Shown piece by piece: positions 46,915-59,788 of a stretch of 64,000 nucleotides of DNA. Positions within the stretch are counted from its first letter, which is position 1. Each line of letters opens with the position of its first letter. Origin of the DNA: Nocardia sp. NBC_01327 (lineage in GTDB: Bacteria > Actinomycetota > Actinomycetes > Mycobacteriales > Mycobacteriaceae); the NCBI RefSeq assembly GCF_035958815.1, contig NZ_CP108383.1, positions 496,001 to 560,000 on the forward strand, written 5' to 3'. The position numbers and the translations under genes were made by a program. The notes beneath the pieces were generated by a model, which saw nothing but the letters and a program-made list of their open reading frames with translations, made no database searches and had not been told where the DNA came from.

Positions 46915-47919
46915 CTACACCGGCACGGGGACGGACATCAGCAGGGACGCCATCACCCCTTCGGTGGTCACGCCCTCGATCTCGCGCTCGGGCCGCAACT
47001 GCAAACGGTGCCGGAGCACCGCTGTCGCAACGGCTTTCACATCGTCGGGGGTGACATAGCCACGGCCGTTCAACCAGGCGAAGGCGCGGGAGGCCGCCAT
47101 GAGCGCGGTCGCGCCACGGGTGGACGCGCCGTGCGCGACCGCGGGGGAGGTGCGGGTCGCACGGCACAGATCGACCGTGTAGGCCAGGACCTCGGGGCTG
47201 AGCGCCACCTGGGCGACCGCCCGGCGGGCAGCGGCGATATGCGCCGGACCGGCCACCGGACGCAGTCCCGCGGCGGCCAGATCGCGCGGATCGAAACCGG
47301 CGGCGTGCCGCTGCAGAATCCGGAATTCGTCGTCGCGCCCGGGCAATTGGACGTCGACCTTGAACAGGAACCGGTCCAGCTGCGCCTCCGGCAGCGGATA
47401 GGTGCCCTCCTGCTCGATGGGGTTCTGGGTGGCGACCACCACGAACGGATCGGGCAGCGGCCGCGGCACCCCGTCCACCGAAACCTGGCGCTCCTCCATG
47501 GATTCCAGCAGCGCGGACTGGGTTTTCGGTGGGGTGCGGTTGATTTCGTCGGCGAGCAGCAGATTGGTGAAGACCGGTCCGCGCCGGAAGGTGAATTCCG
47601 CCGAGTGCGGATCGTAGATCTGCGAACCGGTGACATCACCGGGCATCAGGTCCGGGGTGAACTGGATGCGGGCGTGCTCCAGATCCAGCGCGGTGGCCAG
47701 CGCCCGCACCAGCAGCGTCTTGGCCACGCCCGGAACACCTTCCAGCAGGACGTGACCGTGGCACAGCAGCGCCAGGACCAGGTACATGACCGCCTGGTCG
47801 TTGCCGACCACGGCCTTGCCGATCTCGGCGCGCAGGGCCAGCAGCGCCTGCTGGGCCTGTTCGGCGGTCACCGCGTGGTTGGTGTCCACGACAACCGCCG
47901 TGGGCTCTGATCCGGTCAC
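46915..47919 (-). CDS. MoxR-type AAA+ ATPase
   Basis: The 334-residue ATPase has Walker A in LLEGVPGVAKTLLVRALA, Walker B in NLLLADEINRTPPKTQSALLESMEERQV, and sensor 1 VVATQNPIEQEGTYPLPEAQLDRFLFKV, all diagnostic of MoxR. Such ATPases work with von Willebrand A-domain partners in protein activation. GTG 47919 overlaps the DUF4129 stop as GTGA and follows GGAGG, so it is preferred over ATG 47940. The neighbouring DUF58 gene starts 3 bp after its stop. The set resembles the moxR2 cluster of M. tuberculosis (Rv3689-Rv3695). Confidence 0.93.
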   Translation of the reverse strand: MTGSEPTAVVVDTNHAVTAEQAQQALLALRAEIGKAVVGNDQAVMYLVLALLCHGHVLLEGVPGVAKTLLVRALATALDLEHARIQFTPDLMPGDVTGSQIYDPHSAEFTFRRGPVFTNLLLADEINRTPPKTQSALLESMEERQVSVDGVPRPLPDPFVVVATQNPIEQEGTYPLPEAQLDRFLFKVDVQLPGRDDEFRILQRHAAGFDPRDLAAAGLRPVAGPAHIAAARRAVAQVALSPEVLAYTVDLCRATRTSPAVAHGASTRGATALMAASRAFAWLNGRGYVTPDDVKAVATAVLRHRLQLRPEREIEGVTTEGVMASLLMSVPVPV

Positions 47920-48986
47920 AAGACCTCCGCTTCGATCCATTCGAGTTGTGCGGCCACGACTTCCAGCGTGACCCGGTCCGGGACCGGGTCGTACAGTGCG
48001 GCGCGCACCAGCACCGGGTCGGAGCCGATGCGCGCGGACAGGGCCGCGGTCACCAGTTCGGGCGGGGTGGCGGCGGTGACGCCCAGCGCGGGCCGCAGCC
48101 GCCGCAGGGTGGCGGCGCGCAATCGCGCCGCCACGTGGTCGTGGTCGCGGGATTTCCGGTACAGCCCGGCCTGTCCCGCGAGCAGTTCATTGGCGGGCGC
48201 CTCCACCGGGCGGGGTTCGCGCACCACGGTGCCGCGCCGCCGGCCCCGCCACCAGAGCACCGTGACCCAGGCGATGAGGAATTGCAGCCCGCCGTAGGCC
48301 GCCCAGTCGGGCAGGCGCTGGAAGATGGAATCGTCGCCGCCGCCGAAGTCCGGCGGCTTCACCTTGGGCGGGTGGTGCGGCGCGGTGGTCGGCGGTGGCT
48401 GGGTCGGCGGGGGCTGCGTGTCGTGCGGTGTCGACGGCGGCATGCTCAGGTGGGTGACCAGGTAGATGAGGAAGAGCACGGCGAGTATTCCGGCCAGCAC
48501 CGCCCAGAATCGCCAATCACGCAGGAGCGCGGGCAGTTCCAGCGGTTCGCGGCCCTTCTTCTTCCGCGCTGTCTTGGGCTTGCGGGACGTGCGCTGCTCG
48601 GCGATCTCGGCCGGCGCCAGCTTGGGTGGCGGGGCCACGGAGTAGCGATCGGCCTGTTCCAGTCGCCGGTATTCGGCCTCGGCGGCCGGGCGGCCGCCGT
48701 ACACGATCTCATCGAAACTGTGTGCGGCCGAGGGCAGTTCGGTGGCCTCACCGGGCAGTACCGCTGTCGCGGCCTGCGCGGTTTCGCGGGCGGTGCGGGC
48801 GCGCTGCACCTCGAGGATGCCGCGCTGCTCCAGACCGCGGGTGACGGCGCGATACCGCTCCCGCAGCGCGGTGCCGAAGTCGGCGCGCCGGGCCGCCTCC
48901 TCGGCGGCGGCCAGGTGGGCGGCCGCGGGTCCGAGCGCGGGTTCCGGTGGGGCCGGGCGGTATTCGTTCGTGCGCGGATCGGTCAC
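47916..48986 (-). CDS. DUF4129 domain membrane protein
   Basis: The 356-residue protein has an N-terminal DUF4129-type helical segment (LGPAAAHLAAAEEAARRADFGTALRERYRAVTRGLEQRGILEVQRARTARE, and SFDEIVYGGRPAAEAEYRRLEQAD). One membrane helix (LLRDWRFWAVLAGILAVLFLIYLVTHL), a proline-rich extracellular stretch and a second helix (AAYGGLQFLIAWVTVLWW) follow. The C-terminal half may belong to a separate accessory region (NELLAGQAGLYRKSRDHDHVAARLRAATLRRLRPALGV). It resembles a fusion of the DUF4129 and DUF4350 partners found as separate genes in related clusters. It overlaps both neighbours by 4 bp. Confidence 0.8.
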   Translation of the reverse strand: MTDPRTNEYRPAPPEPALGPAAAHLAAAEEAARRADFGTALRERYRAVTRGLEQRGILEVQRARTARETAQAATAVLPGEATELPSAAHSFDEIVYGGRPAAEAEYRRLEQADRYSVAPPPKLAPAEIAEQRTSRKPKTARKKKGREPLELPALLRDWRFWAVLAGILAVLFLIYLVTHLSMPPSTPHDTQPPPTQPPPTTAPHHPPKVKPPDFGGGDDSIFQRLPDWAAYGGLQFLIAWVTVLWWRGRRRGTVVREPRPVEAPANELLAGQAGLYRKSRDHDHVAARLRAATLRRLRPALGVTAATPPELVTAALSARIGSDPVLVRAALYDPVPDRVTLEVVAAQLEWIEAEVL

Positions 48987-49855
48987 GGCCGGACCGCCCC
49001 GGGAATACGGATGTCCCAGGCCTCACGGCGGCAGCGCCGGTCCACATAGGTGACGACCTGGGCCGCCGACTCCACCATTTCGCCGAAGGCCACCATGAGC
49101 AGCGCGACCGTCACGATCAGCACCGTCACCGTCCAGCGATGCGTGCCGGAGAAACCGGAGATGAACTGCGGCAGGGCCAGCAGCGGCACCACCAGCACCA
49201 GCAGCAGCCCGCGCAGCGAGATCAACAGCCCGACGATCTGCCAGTCCGAACCGGACATCAGCAGTTTCGTGCGCAGTGTCGCGATCCGGAAGGTGGCCGA
49301 TTCATCGAAAATGGCCGGGACCGTGGTGAATCGGCGCGCCCGCAACCAGAGCAGCCAGATCGCGGCGAACGGGAAGGTGATCAGCAGGGGAGCGCCCAGC
49401 GCGAGTACGCCGATGCCGATGAGCGTGTACATCACCTGATAGCCGAGCAGCGGCCCGGCTTCCGAGGCCAGCTGATGCAGCGCACCCCGCCACGACAGCT
49501 GCTGCCGGTGCACCACCGCGAGCCCGATCGGCACGGTGACGCCGCGCACGAACATGCGCAGCGCCCAGGCCGCCGCCAATCCGGTCAGCAGTGCGCCCCA
49601 GAAGGTTCCGCCGTCCGAATCATCGGTGGCGATGGAGACCAGCACGGTGACGGCGAGGGTGACGGCGGCCGCCACGGCCACCGCCGTGCCGAGCAGCACG
49701 GCGAGGGTTTTGATACGCGTCTGGATCAGTGCGAACGGCAGATCCAGGAGTTCCCGGAACTGCATGGGGCGGATCGGGACCGCCGCCGGTTCGGTGTGCG
49801 GTTCCCCCACCGAGCCGGCCGGCGGACCGACAGGATCGGTGGCGGCTGGCAACAC
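48983..49855 (-). CDS. Multispan membrane protein of the MoxR cluster
   Basis: The 290-residue protein has six hydrophobic segments, for example TLAVLLGTAVAVAAAVTLAVTVLVSI, LGYQVMYTLIGIGVLALGAPLLITFPFAAIWLLWL and WQIVGLLISLRGLLLVLVVPLLALP. The motif PMQFRELLDLPFALIQTRIKTLA near the N-terminus is shared with glycerophosphodiesterase-type membrane domains. It begins the leftward cluster and overlaps the DUF4129 gene by 4 bp (ATGA). It corresponds in position to Rv3689, of unknown function. Confidence 0.75.
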   Translation of the reverse strand: MLPAATDPVGPPAGSVGEPHTEPAAVPIRPMQFRELLDLPFALIQTRIKTLAVLLGTAVAVAAAVTLAVTVLVSIATDDSDGGTFWGALLTGLAAAWALRMFVRGVTVPIGLAVVHRQQLSWRGALHQLASEAGPLLGYQVMYTLIGIGVLALGAPLLITFPFAAIWLLWLRARRFTTVPAIFDESATFRIATLRTKLLMSGSDWQIVGLLISLRGLLLVLVVPLLALPQFISGFSGTHRWTVTVLIVTVALLMVAFGEMVESAAQVVTYVDRRCRREAWDIRIPGAVRP

Positions 49856-49892
49856 GGGGCCGAGTCTATAGGGAGGGCCTCGTCCGGTCGCT

Positions 49893-50510
49893 CTATGTTT
49901 TCGCGAGCAGGCGGGCGACCAGCTGCCGGTACAGCTCCGGGTCGACGGGCTGCATACCGAGCAGTGCGCGCAGGTAGACGCCGTCTCCGACCAGGCGGAC
50001 GATCTCGGCGTGCACCGGATCGTGGATCTCGTTGTCCAGTGCGACCTTCCAGGCGCCCATCATTTCCGCGAGCGCGCGATCGGTCTCCTCCGCCGGAGCG
50101 TCGTCCGCGGTGGCGCTGTTCGCGTCGTCGGCGGGACCGTGTGCGCCGTCGACCGTGCGCATGGTGGCCAGGATGGACCGGTGCAGCGCGAGGTCCAGCG
50201 CATCGGCGTCATTGTCGGGCTGCGGGGTCTGCAGATACCACTCGGCGACGGAGTGACCCTCGTCCACGGCATGGCGCAATTGCTGATCGGCGCGCTCGCC
50301 GAGTCGGCGCACGAGTCCGGCGAGCAGCGCGTCCTTGCTCTTGAAGTGGTAGAGCAGTCCGCCCTTGGAGACGCCGGCGGCCGCGGCGACGCTCTCCAGC
50401 GTCACCTGGGACATGCCTTTGTCCAGCAGGAGAGTTTCGAGCGCGTCGAGAATCCGATTGCGGGTGCCGACGGGATCGCGGGTGGTCGTCCGAGAGGGTG
50501 TCACAGCCAT
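49893..50510 (-). CDS. TetR family repressor
   Basis: The 205-residue regulator has an N-terminal helix-turn-helix: TRNRILDALETLLLDKGMSQVTLESVAAAAGVSKGGLLYHFKSKDALLAGLVRRLGERAD. The C-terminal ligand-binding half is helical, with an acidic serine/alanine insert (PADDANSATADDAPAEETD). It is divergent from an MFS exporter gene, and two copies of the palindrome ACCGTCTGGACGGT lie between them, so it probably represses both. ATG 50510 is chosen because the frame's extension to 51293 would overlap most of the exporter gene and has no domain content. Confidence 0.93.
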   Translation of the reverse strand: MAVTPSRTTTRDPVGTRNRILDALETLLLDKGMSQVTLESVAAAAGVSKGGLLYHFKSKDALLAGLVRRLGERADQQLRHAVDEGHSVAEWYLQTPQPDNDADALDLALHRSILATMRTVDGAHGPADDANSATADDAPAEETDRALAEMMGAWKVALDNEIHDPVHAEIVRLVGDGVYLRALLGMQPVDPELYRQLVARLLAKT

Positions 50511-50516
50511 TAACTG

Positions 50517-50560
50517 TACCGTCTGGACGGTAAGTCTGTTACTGTACCGTCCAGACGGTT
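50517..50560. promoter_or_regulatory. Twin TetR operators between the repressor and exporter genes
   Basis: TACCGTCTGGACGGTA (50517-50532) is a perfect palindrome. ACCGTCCAGACGGT (50546-50559) is the same 14-mer on the opposite strand; centres are 28 bp apart. They lie just upstream of both divergent start codons. Confidence 0.85.
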
Positions 50561-50583
50561 TCCCTCTGGAAGAGAAAGTACCC

Positions 50584-52182
50584 ATGCCCAGCCACATCCC
50601 CGCCCGGTCCGGACCCGGATCCGCGGCGGCCCCCGGCAATATCCCGCCCACGTCCGGCACACCCGCGCCGCACTCGGCCGGTCGCGCGACGCTGCGTGAT
50701 TGGGCCGGTCTCGGTGTCCTGGCGCTGGCGCTGCTGCTGGTCTCGGTGGACGCGACGGTGCTCGATCTCGCGGTCCCCGCCATCAGCAGTGATCTCGCAC
50801 CCACCACTCCGCAGCTGCTGTGGATCATCGACGTGTACTCGTTCGTGCTGGCCGGTCTGCTGATCACCATGGGCACCCTCGGCGACCGCATCGGTCGGCG
50901 GCGACTGCTGCTCATCGGCGCGGCCGCCTTCGGGCTCGCGTCCGCGGTCGCGGCCTTCGCGGTGAACCCCGAAATGCTCATTGCCGCACGGGTTCTGCAG
51001 GGTCTGGCCGGTGCGACGCTGATGCCGTCCACGCTCGGCCTGATCCGGTCCATGTTCACCGATGCCCGCCAGCGCACCATCGCCATCTCGGTCTGGGGCG
51101 CCATGGCGGGTTCGGGTGCGGCCATGGGCCCGCTGCTGGGCGGCTGGCTGCTCGAGCACTTCTGGTGGGGGTCGGTATTCCTGGTGAACCTGCCGGTCAT
51201 GGCATTGCTGCTGGTGCTCGCGCCGTTCCTGGTGCCGGAGTCGCGGGACCCGAATCCGGGCCGGTTCGACCTGGCCAGCGCCGCACTGTCCATGCTGGCG
51301 CTGATTCCGATCGTCTACGCGGTCAAGGAGTTCGCGGCACACGGGCCGAGCCTGAATCAGCTCGTCGCGGCGGGTATCGGTGTGCTGGCGGGTGTGCTGT
51401 TCGTGCGCAGGCAGCGCTCGCTGGCTGCGCCGCTGATCGATCTGGCGCTGTTCCGCATTCCGCCGTTCCGGGCGGCCGTGCTGGCCAATCTGCTGTCGAT
51501 CTTCGCGCTGGCCGGTGTGCTGTTCTTCGGATCGCAGTATCTCCAGCTGGTACTGGGCCGCGCGCCCTTGCAGGCGGGTCTGCTGCTGATCCCCGGCACC
51601 GTCGGCAGCATGGCCGGTTCGCTCGGCGCGGCCTGGCTGGTGCAGCGCTGGCGTCCGGTGAGTGTGCTGGCCGGTTCGCTGGTCACCGCCGCGGTGGGCG
51701 CCTCGCTGTTCTGGCTGCTGCGCGCCGATCCGTCGGCCTCGGTGCTGCCGTTCATGGTGGGCTTCCTGCTGATCGGCCTGGGAGTCGGTGTGGCGCTGAC
51801 CCTGTCGTCCGACATGATCGTCAGCACGGCGCCCGTCGAACGCGCCGGCAATGCGGCCGCCATCTCGGAGACCGCACTGGAAACCGGTGTGGCCCTGGGT
51901 GTGGCGGTGCTCGGCAGCGGTGTCATGGCGGCCTTCCGGCACGGACTGGATGAATCCACGGTCCCGGCCGCGCACACCGGGGCGGCGCGCGAATCCCTGG
52001 GCGGCGCGGTCGAAACCGCGCGCGGCCTGCCGGAGGCGGAGGCCACGTCACTGCTGAACTCGGCGCACACCGCCTTCGTCGACGGCATCCACCTGGCCGC
52101 CACCGGCACGACCCTGATCCTGCTGGTGACCGCGGTCGTCACCTATCGGGCCGCGACGAGCAAGAAGCGCCAGGCGCAGTAA
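50584..52182 (+). CDS. MFS multidrug exporter, DHA2 (14-TM) family
   Basis: The 532-residue transporter shows the DHA2 pattern: LLVSVDATVLDLAVPAISSDLAPTTPQLLWIIDVYSFVLAGLLITMGTLGDRIGRRRLLLIGAAAFG (motifs D1 and A), RVLQGLAGATLMPSTLGLI (motif B region) and GAMAGSGAAMGPLLGGWLLEHFWWGSVFLVNLP (motif C). About fourteen helices are present. Such proton antiporters expel lipophilic cations, dyes or antibiotics; the substrate cannot be told here. ATG 50584 follows GGAAGAGAAAG. A TetR regulator is divergent upstream, so expression is probably substrate-induced. Two large hairpins follow the stop. Confidence 0.93.
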   Translation: MPSHIPARSGPGSAAAPGNIPPTSGTPAPHSAGRATLRDWAGLGVLALALLLVSVDATVLDLAVPAISSDLAPTTPQLLWIIDVYSFVLAGLLITMGTLGDRIGRRRLLLIGAAAFGLASAVAAFAVNPEMLIAARVLQGLAGATLMPSTLGLIRSMFTDARQRTIAISVWGAMAGSGAAMGPLLGGWLLEHFWWGSVFLVNLPVMALLLVLAPFLVPESRDPNPGRFDLASAALSMLALIPIVYAVKEFAAHGPSLNQLVAAGIGVLAGVLFVRRQRSLAAPLIDLALFRIPPFRAAVLANLLSIFALAGVLFFGSQYLQLVLGRAPLQAGLLLIPGTVGSMAGSLGAAWLVQRWRPVSVLAGSLVTAAVGASLFWLLRADPSASVLPFMVGFLLIGLGVGVALTLSSDMIVSTAPVERAGNAAAISETALETGVALGVAVLGSGVMAAFRHGLDESTVPAAHTGAARESLGGAVETARGLPEAEATSLLNSAHTAFVDGIHLAATGTTLILLVTAVVTYRAATSKKRQAQ

Positions 52183-52197
52183 CTCCCGGCGCGCTTT

Positions 52198-52250
52198 TGG
52201 CCGGGATCCACGCCCCGGGGTCCTCAGCCGATCTCAGTGGATCCCGGCCA
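52198..52250. terminator. Inverted repeat between convergent genes (first of two)
   Basis: TGGCCGGGATCCAC (52198-52211) pairs perfectly with GTGGATCCCGGCCA (52237-52250) across a 25-nt loop, 15 bp past the MFS stop. Confidence 0.7.
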
Positions 52251-52310
52251 GAACCGTGCCGGGATGACGGGCGCAGGGCCGACGGTGAGGCTGGCGGCCC
52301 GGCGAATATG

Positions 52311-52361
52311 GCTGTGGCCCGGATGTTTCCGTGTTCAACGTGAAACATGCCGGGCCACAGC
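52311..52361. repeat. Long hairpin containing a parS-like sequence (second of two)
   Basis: GCTGTGGCCCGGATGTTTC (52311-52329) pairs with GAAACATGCCGGGCCACAGC (52342-52361), a 19-bp stem with one bulged G and a 12-nt loop. The right half overlaps TGTTCAACGTGAAACA (52332-52347), one mismatch from the parS consensus. It lies between convergent genes and may act as terminator, parS site or both. Confidence 0.7.
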
Positions 52362-52388
52362 TGTCTCGGCGACGATGCCGAAGGAGTC

Positions 52389-54206
52389 CTATTTCTTGTC
52401 GGCGCCCGGCGGAAGTTCGCGCGGGCCGCGGTATTCGAGCTCCGGGGCGCGGTGGCCGGGGAGGGCGTGCTGCTGCTGGCCCGCAGGGAGCTGATAGCTC
52501 GGATCGACGACCTGGCCCGGCGGCAGTGCACCGTAATTCGGGTACTGCGCATACGGCTGCTGGTACGGCTGATCCACGACATTCGAGGCGACATGGTGGG
52601 CGTACTGCTGCTGCGCGCCCGGCGGCAGCTGGTAGCCGTACTGCGGCTGGGCATACATCTGCTGCTGCTGCGCGGAATCCTCGAAGTTCGAGGTCACCTT
52701 GCGGGTGCGCCGCAGCGTGAAGGTGATCTCCTCGGCCTCTTCGAACGCCTGCCGCACGGTGCGCAGCGGATGCGTGGCGGTATCGAGGGCATTGGCCACG
52801 AACGACGGCACCAGCGGCCGGATCCAGCGGGCCGCGGTATCGGTGAACGGCACCGTGCCGATGATCGGAAGTTCCAGTCCGCCACCCTTGTTCACGGGGG
52901 CGGGCTGCGGGGCCGGGCCGGCCGGTGCGAGCGCACCCGCAGCGCCCACCGGCACCGGCGTTCCCGGTGCGAGGTGGGCGGGCAGGTTCGGTGTCACGAT
53001 GCCGTCCTGGGACACGGAGCCGTCCTTTCGGTGACCGGCCGGCAGTTCATGCTGTGCGGCACGGTCGAATTCGTCGATGGCGCGCTGTTGCGCCGGTTCG
53101 GTGATGCCGATCTCGAAGCCGCCGATGGAGGCGATGATGCGCTTGCGCTGCCGCTCCCGATCGATGGCGGTATCGGCGTGCAGCGCCAATTTGGCCGCGG
53201 TGAGCTGCTGTTCGGCCCGCAGCGTCTCGGCCTCGACCCGGGTCTCGGCCTGTTTGAGCGCGATGGCGGTGGCGGCGGCCTGCTCCACCCTGTCGGTGGC
53301 GGTGCGGGTGGCGAGCTCGCGATCGAACGCGGTCTCTCCGCGCCACCAGCGCAAAAGCAGTGGCAGCAGCGCCAGCACCACCAGTAGCAGCGCGGTGGCC
53401 AGGCGCAATGCCAGCGGCCCGGCATGGCCGGTGGTGTAGTCGTTCATGGCGACCCACCGGGCGCCGAGCCCGCGATCGCCGTCGGTGTAGGCGGCGGTGC
53501 GCGCGACGCCGAGCGCCTTGTCCTTATCGGTGATCGCGGCGTCCAGCCCGCCGATCCTGGCCTGGGCCGCGGTGAGCTGGGCGTGCGCGTCGTCGGCCAC
53601 CTGATTGGCGGTGCGCTCCTCGGGCCCGCGCCCCGGGTCACCGGTGATCCGGGTCTGCGGGCAGTCCGGTGTCGGACGGTATTCGCAGCGTGCGGTCACC
53701 AGGGCGACGTCGTAGTCGTTCTGCGCCTTGGTGATCTGCTGATCGAGGGTGGCACGGTCGGTGCGCGCCTGGTCGAGATCGGTGCGGGCGGTGACCACGG
53801 CGGGCGCGGATTCCACTCCGCGCCGGGCGGTTTCGTCGAGCAGCCGGTTCACGGTGCCGCCGAACAGTACGGTGCAGGCCATTTCGGCGACGAAGATGCC
53901 GACCACGGCGGCGACACCGATGCGCGCCGCGAATTCGGCTCGTACCCGCGGTGTTTCGGCTCTTCCCGGGGTGGCGGAGGTGGCCAGCGCGCGAGAGACC
54001 GCCCCCACCAACAGGGTTGCGATCAGGGCGATGACGACGACCGCGAACAGCGGCCAGTGCGCGGCGCCGGTGGCCAGTGCGATCACGATGGCCGAGGTGA
54101 CGGCGAACAGCGCCACCACGGCTCCGGTCACCGCATAGGCGGTGCGCTCGTGGCGTTCGGTGACCCCCGCGTGCGCGCCACCGAGCCAAGTGAGCAGAAC
54201 GGTCAT
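52389..54206 (-). CDS. DUF4407 domain membrane protein with Pro/Gln/Tyr-rich tail
   Basis: The 605-residue protein has the DUF4407 arrangement: membrane helices near the N-terminus (AYAVTGAVVALFAVTSAIVIALATG, WPLFAVVVIALIATLLVGAV and GVAAVVGIFVAEMACTVLF), a coiled-coil-like region (TDLDQARTDRATLDQQITKAQNDYDVALV), another helix (ALRLATALLLVVLALLPLLLRWW), and a second charged helix with LKQAETRVEAETLRAEQQLTAAK. The last 250 residues are rich in Pro, Gln and Tyr (YAQPQYGYQLPPGAQQQYAHH). The function of DUF4407 proteins is unknown; a stress or phage-related role has been only speculative. It is convergent with the MFS gene and divergent from gltB. Confidence 0.8.
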   Translation of the reverse strand: MTVLLTWLGGAHAGVTERHERTAYAVTGAVVALFAVTSAIVIALATGAAHWPLFAVVVIALIATLLVGAVSRALATSATPGRAETPRVRAEFAARIGVAAVVGIFVAEMACTVLFGGTVNRLLDETARRGVESAPAVVTARTDLDQARTDRATLDQQITKAQNDYDVALVTARCEYRPTPDCPQTRITGDPGRGPEERTANQVADDAHAQLTAAQARIGGLDAAITDKDKALGVARTAAYTDGDRGLGARWVAMNDYTTGHAGPLALRLATALLLVVLALLPLLLRWWRGETAFDRELATRTATDRVEQAAATAIALKQAETRVEAETLRAEQQLTAAKLALHADTAIDRERQRKRIIASIGGFEIGITEPAQQRAIDEFDRAAQHELPAGHRKDGSVSQDGIVTPNLPAHLAPGTPVPVGAAGALAPAGPAPQPAPVNKGGGLELPIIGTVPFTDTAARWIRPLVPSFVANALDTATHPLRTVRQAFEEAEEITFTLRRTRKVTSNFEDSAQQQQMYAQPQYGYQLPPGAQQQYAHHVASNVVDQPYQQPYAQYPNYGALPPGQVVDPSYQLPAGQQQHALPGHRAPELEYRGPRELPPGADKK

Positions 54207-54636
54207 GAGAGCTCACATCCTCGACACAGTGTTATCTCAGCGTGACAGGCGGGCGCCGGTTCCACCGAGTGGGGCGGCGGGGATGTGGTCAGGCTCACAT
54301 CGGCGCGTTTTCAGCGTGCGACGTGGTCTTGATCACGCAGGTGCCGGCCGGAATATCGCCCCAGTTAGTGACTTATCGCATATTCACAGTTAGCTGACCG
54401 AGTGCTGAATCCCACAGTTTGTAAAGATTCCGTACGGTCGGAACGTTGCAATGGCTTGTCGCCCGGAGTGCCGCGACTTTCACCGCATACCGCCGGGAAG
54501 TTAGCCGCCCCACGCCCGGTTTGCCGGATGCCCCTGTGGGGAAACCTCTTTCATTGCAGGTGGGAGGCCGTTCCGGAGCTGCGCCGGGGCGGATAGCCCT
54601 TTCCCTCGCGCGCGCGGAGATCAGTGGGCAAGTCAA

Positions 54637-54667
54637 CTGAAACACCTGCGCATGCCTGCTTTACACT
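54637..54667 (+). promoter_or_regulatory. Possible promoter of the gltB leader
   Basis: CTGAAA (54637-54642) and TACACT (54662-54667) resemble -35 and -10 hexamers with a 19-bp spacer, placing a start about 20 bp before the micro-ORF. The spacing is longer than ideal. Confidence 0.3.
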
Positions 54668-54694
54668 GGACAACGCGCAGGTAGTGGAGGATCG

Positions 54695-54757
54695 ATGAAG
54701 AAGCCCAGCTAGAAGCTGGTATTAGTCCAACCTAAGTTGGTTGGACCCGAGTCCTGA
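54695..54757 (+). pseudogene. Micro-ORF with an internal amber codon in the gltB leader
   Basis: ATG at 54695 follows GGAGG and encodes MKKPS before TAG (54710-54712). In the same frame the sequence continues KLVLVQPKLVGPES and stops at TGA 54755-54757, giving 20 codons in all. It could be a five-codon leader peptide, a read-through product, or a small peptide gene broken by a single TGG-to-TAG change. Two hairpins overlap it: CCAGCT/AGCTGG (54705-54719) and GTCCAACC/GGTTGGAC (54725-54746), which supports a regulatory leader. I do not recognise a peptide family. Confidence 0.4.
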
Positions 54758-55011
54758 CTTATCGTTTGCTCTTACGCCGGATGCGACAAGTTCGGCATAT
54801 CGCCCTACACAGCCAGAGACCCGATCGGTGCTCAGCGTAGTGGGCGAGATTGGCGCGGCAGGTAGCTAACACGTAAGCGTTCGGTTACCGCCGAGCACCC
54901 ACTACGAACTCGGAGCGGGTGAACAACTGGAGAGTTGACTGCACGGGACGACCATCAGCGCCGCTGGTCTCCGAAACGTCCGGGCGCAGTCCGACCGGAG
55001 GCGTTCGACGA

Positions 55012-55041
55012 AGGCCGCAATTCTTCGAAGGCCTGTTTTTT
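55012..55041 (+). terminator. Possible attenuator just before gltB
   Basis: AGGCC and GGCCT can form a short stem (12-nt loop) followed by GTTTTTTG, ending 15 bp before the gltB start. The stem is weak, so this is tentative. Confidence 0.3.
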
Positions 55042-55055
55042 GTGAAGGCAGAGGC

Positions 55056-59729
<4,674 letters not shown>

Positions 59730-59788
59730 CACGATCCACGCTGGAGTTGTCGGATGCGCCGAACTCGGCGCGAAAATCGGAGTCGTAA

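Larger units (their letters stand above)
54207..55055. other. Long non-coding leader upstream of gltB
   Basis: No full gene is supported in these 849 bp. Visible elements are a possible promoter (54637-54667), a micro-ORF with a good ribosome-binding site (54695), two hairpins (54705-54746) and a T-run just before gltB (about 55035-55041). Confidence 0.6.

Noticed and set aside
50511..51293. N-terminal extension of the TetR repressor
   Set aside because: The extension lies antisense to the MFS gene, is Ser/Arg-rich, and crosses both operators.
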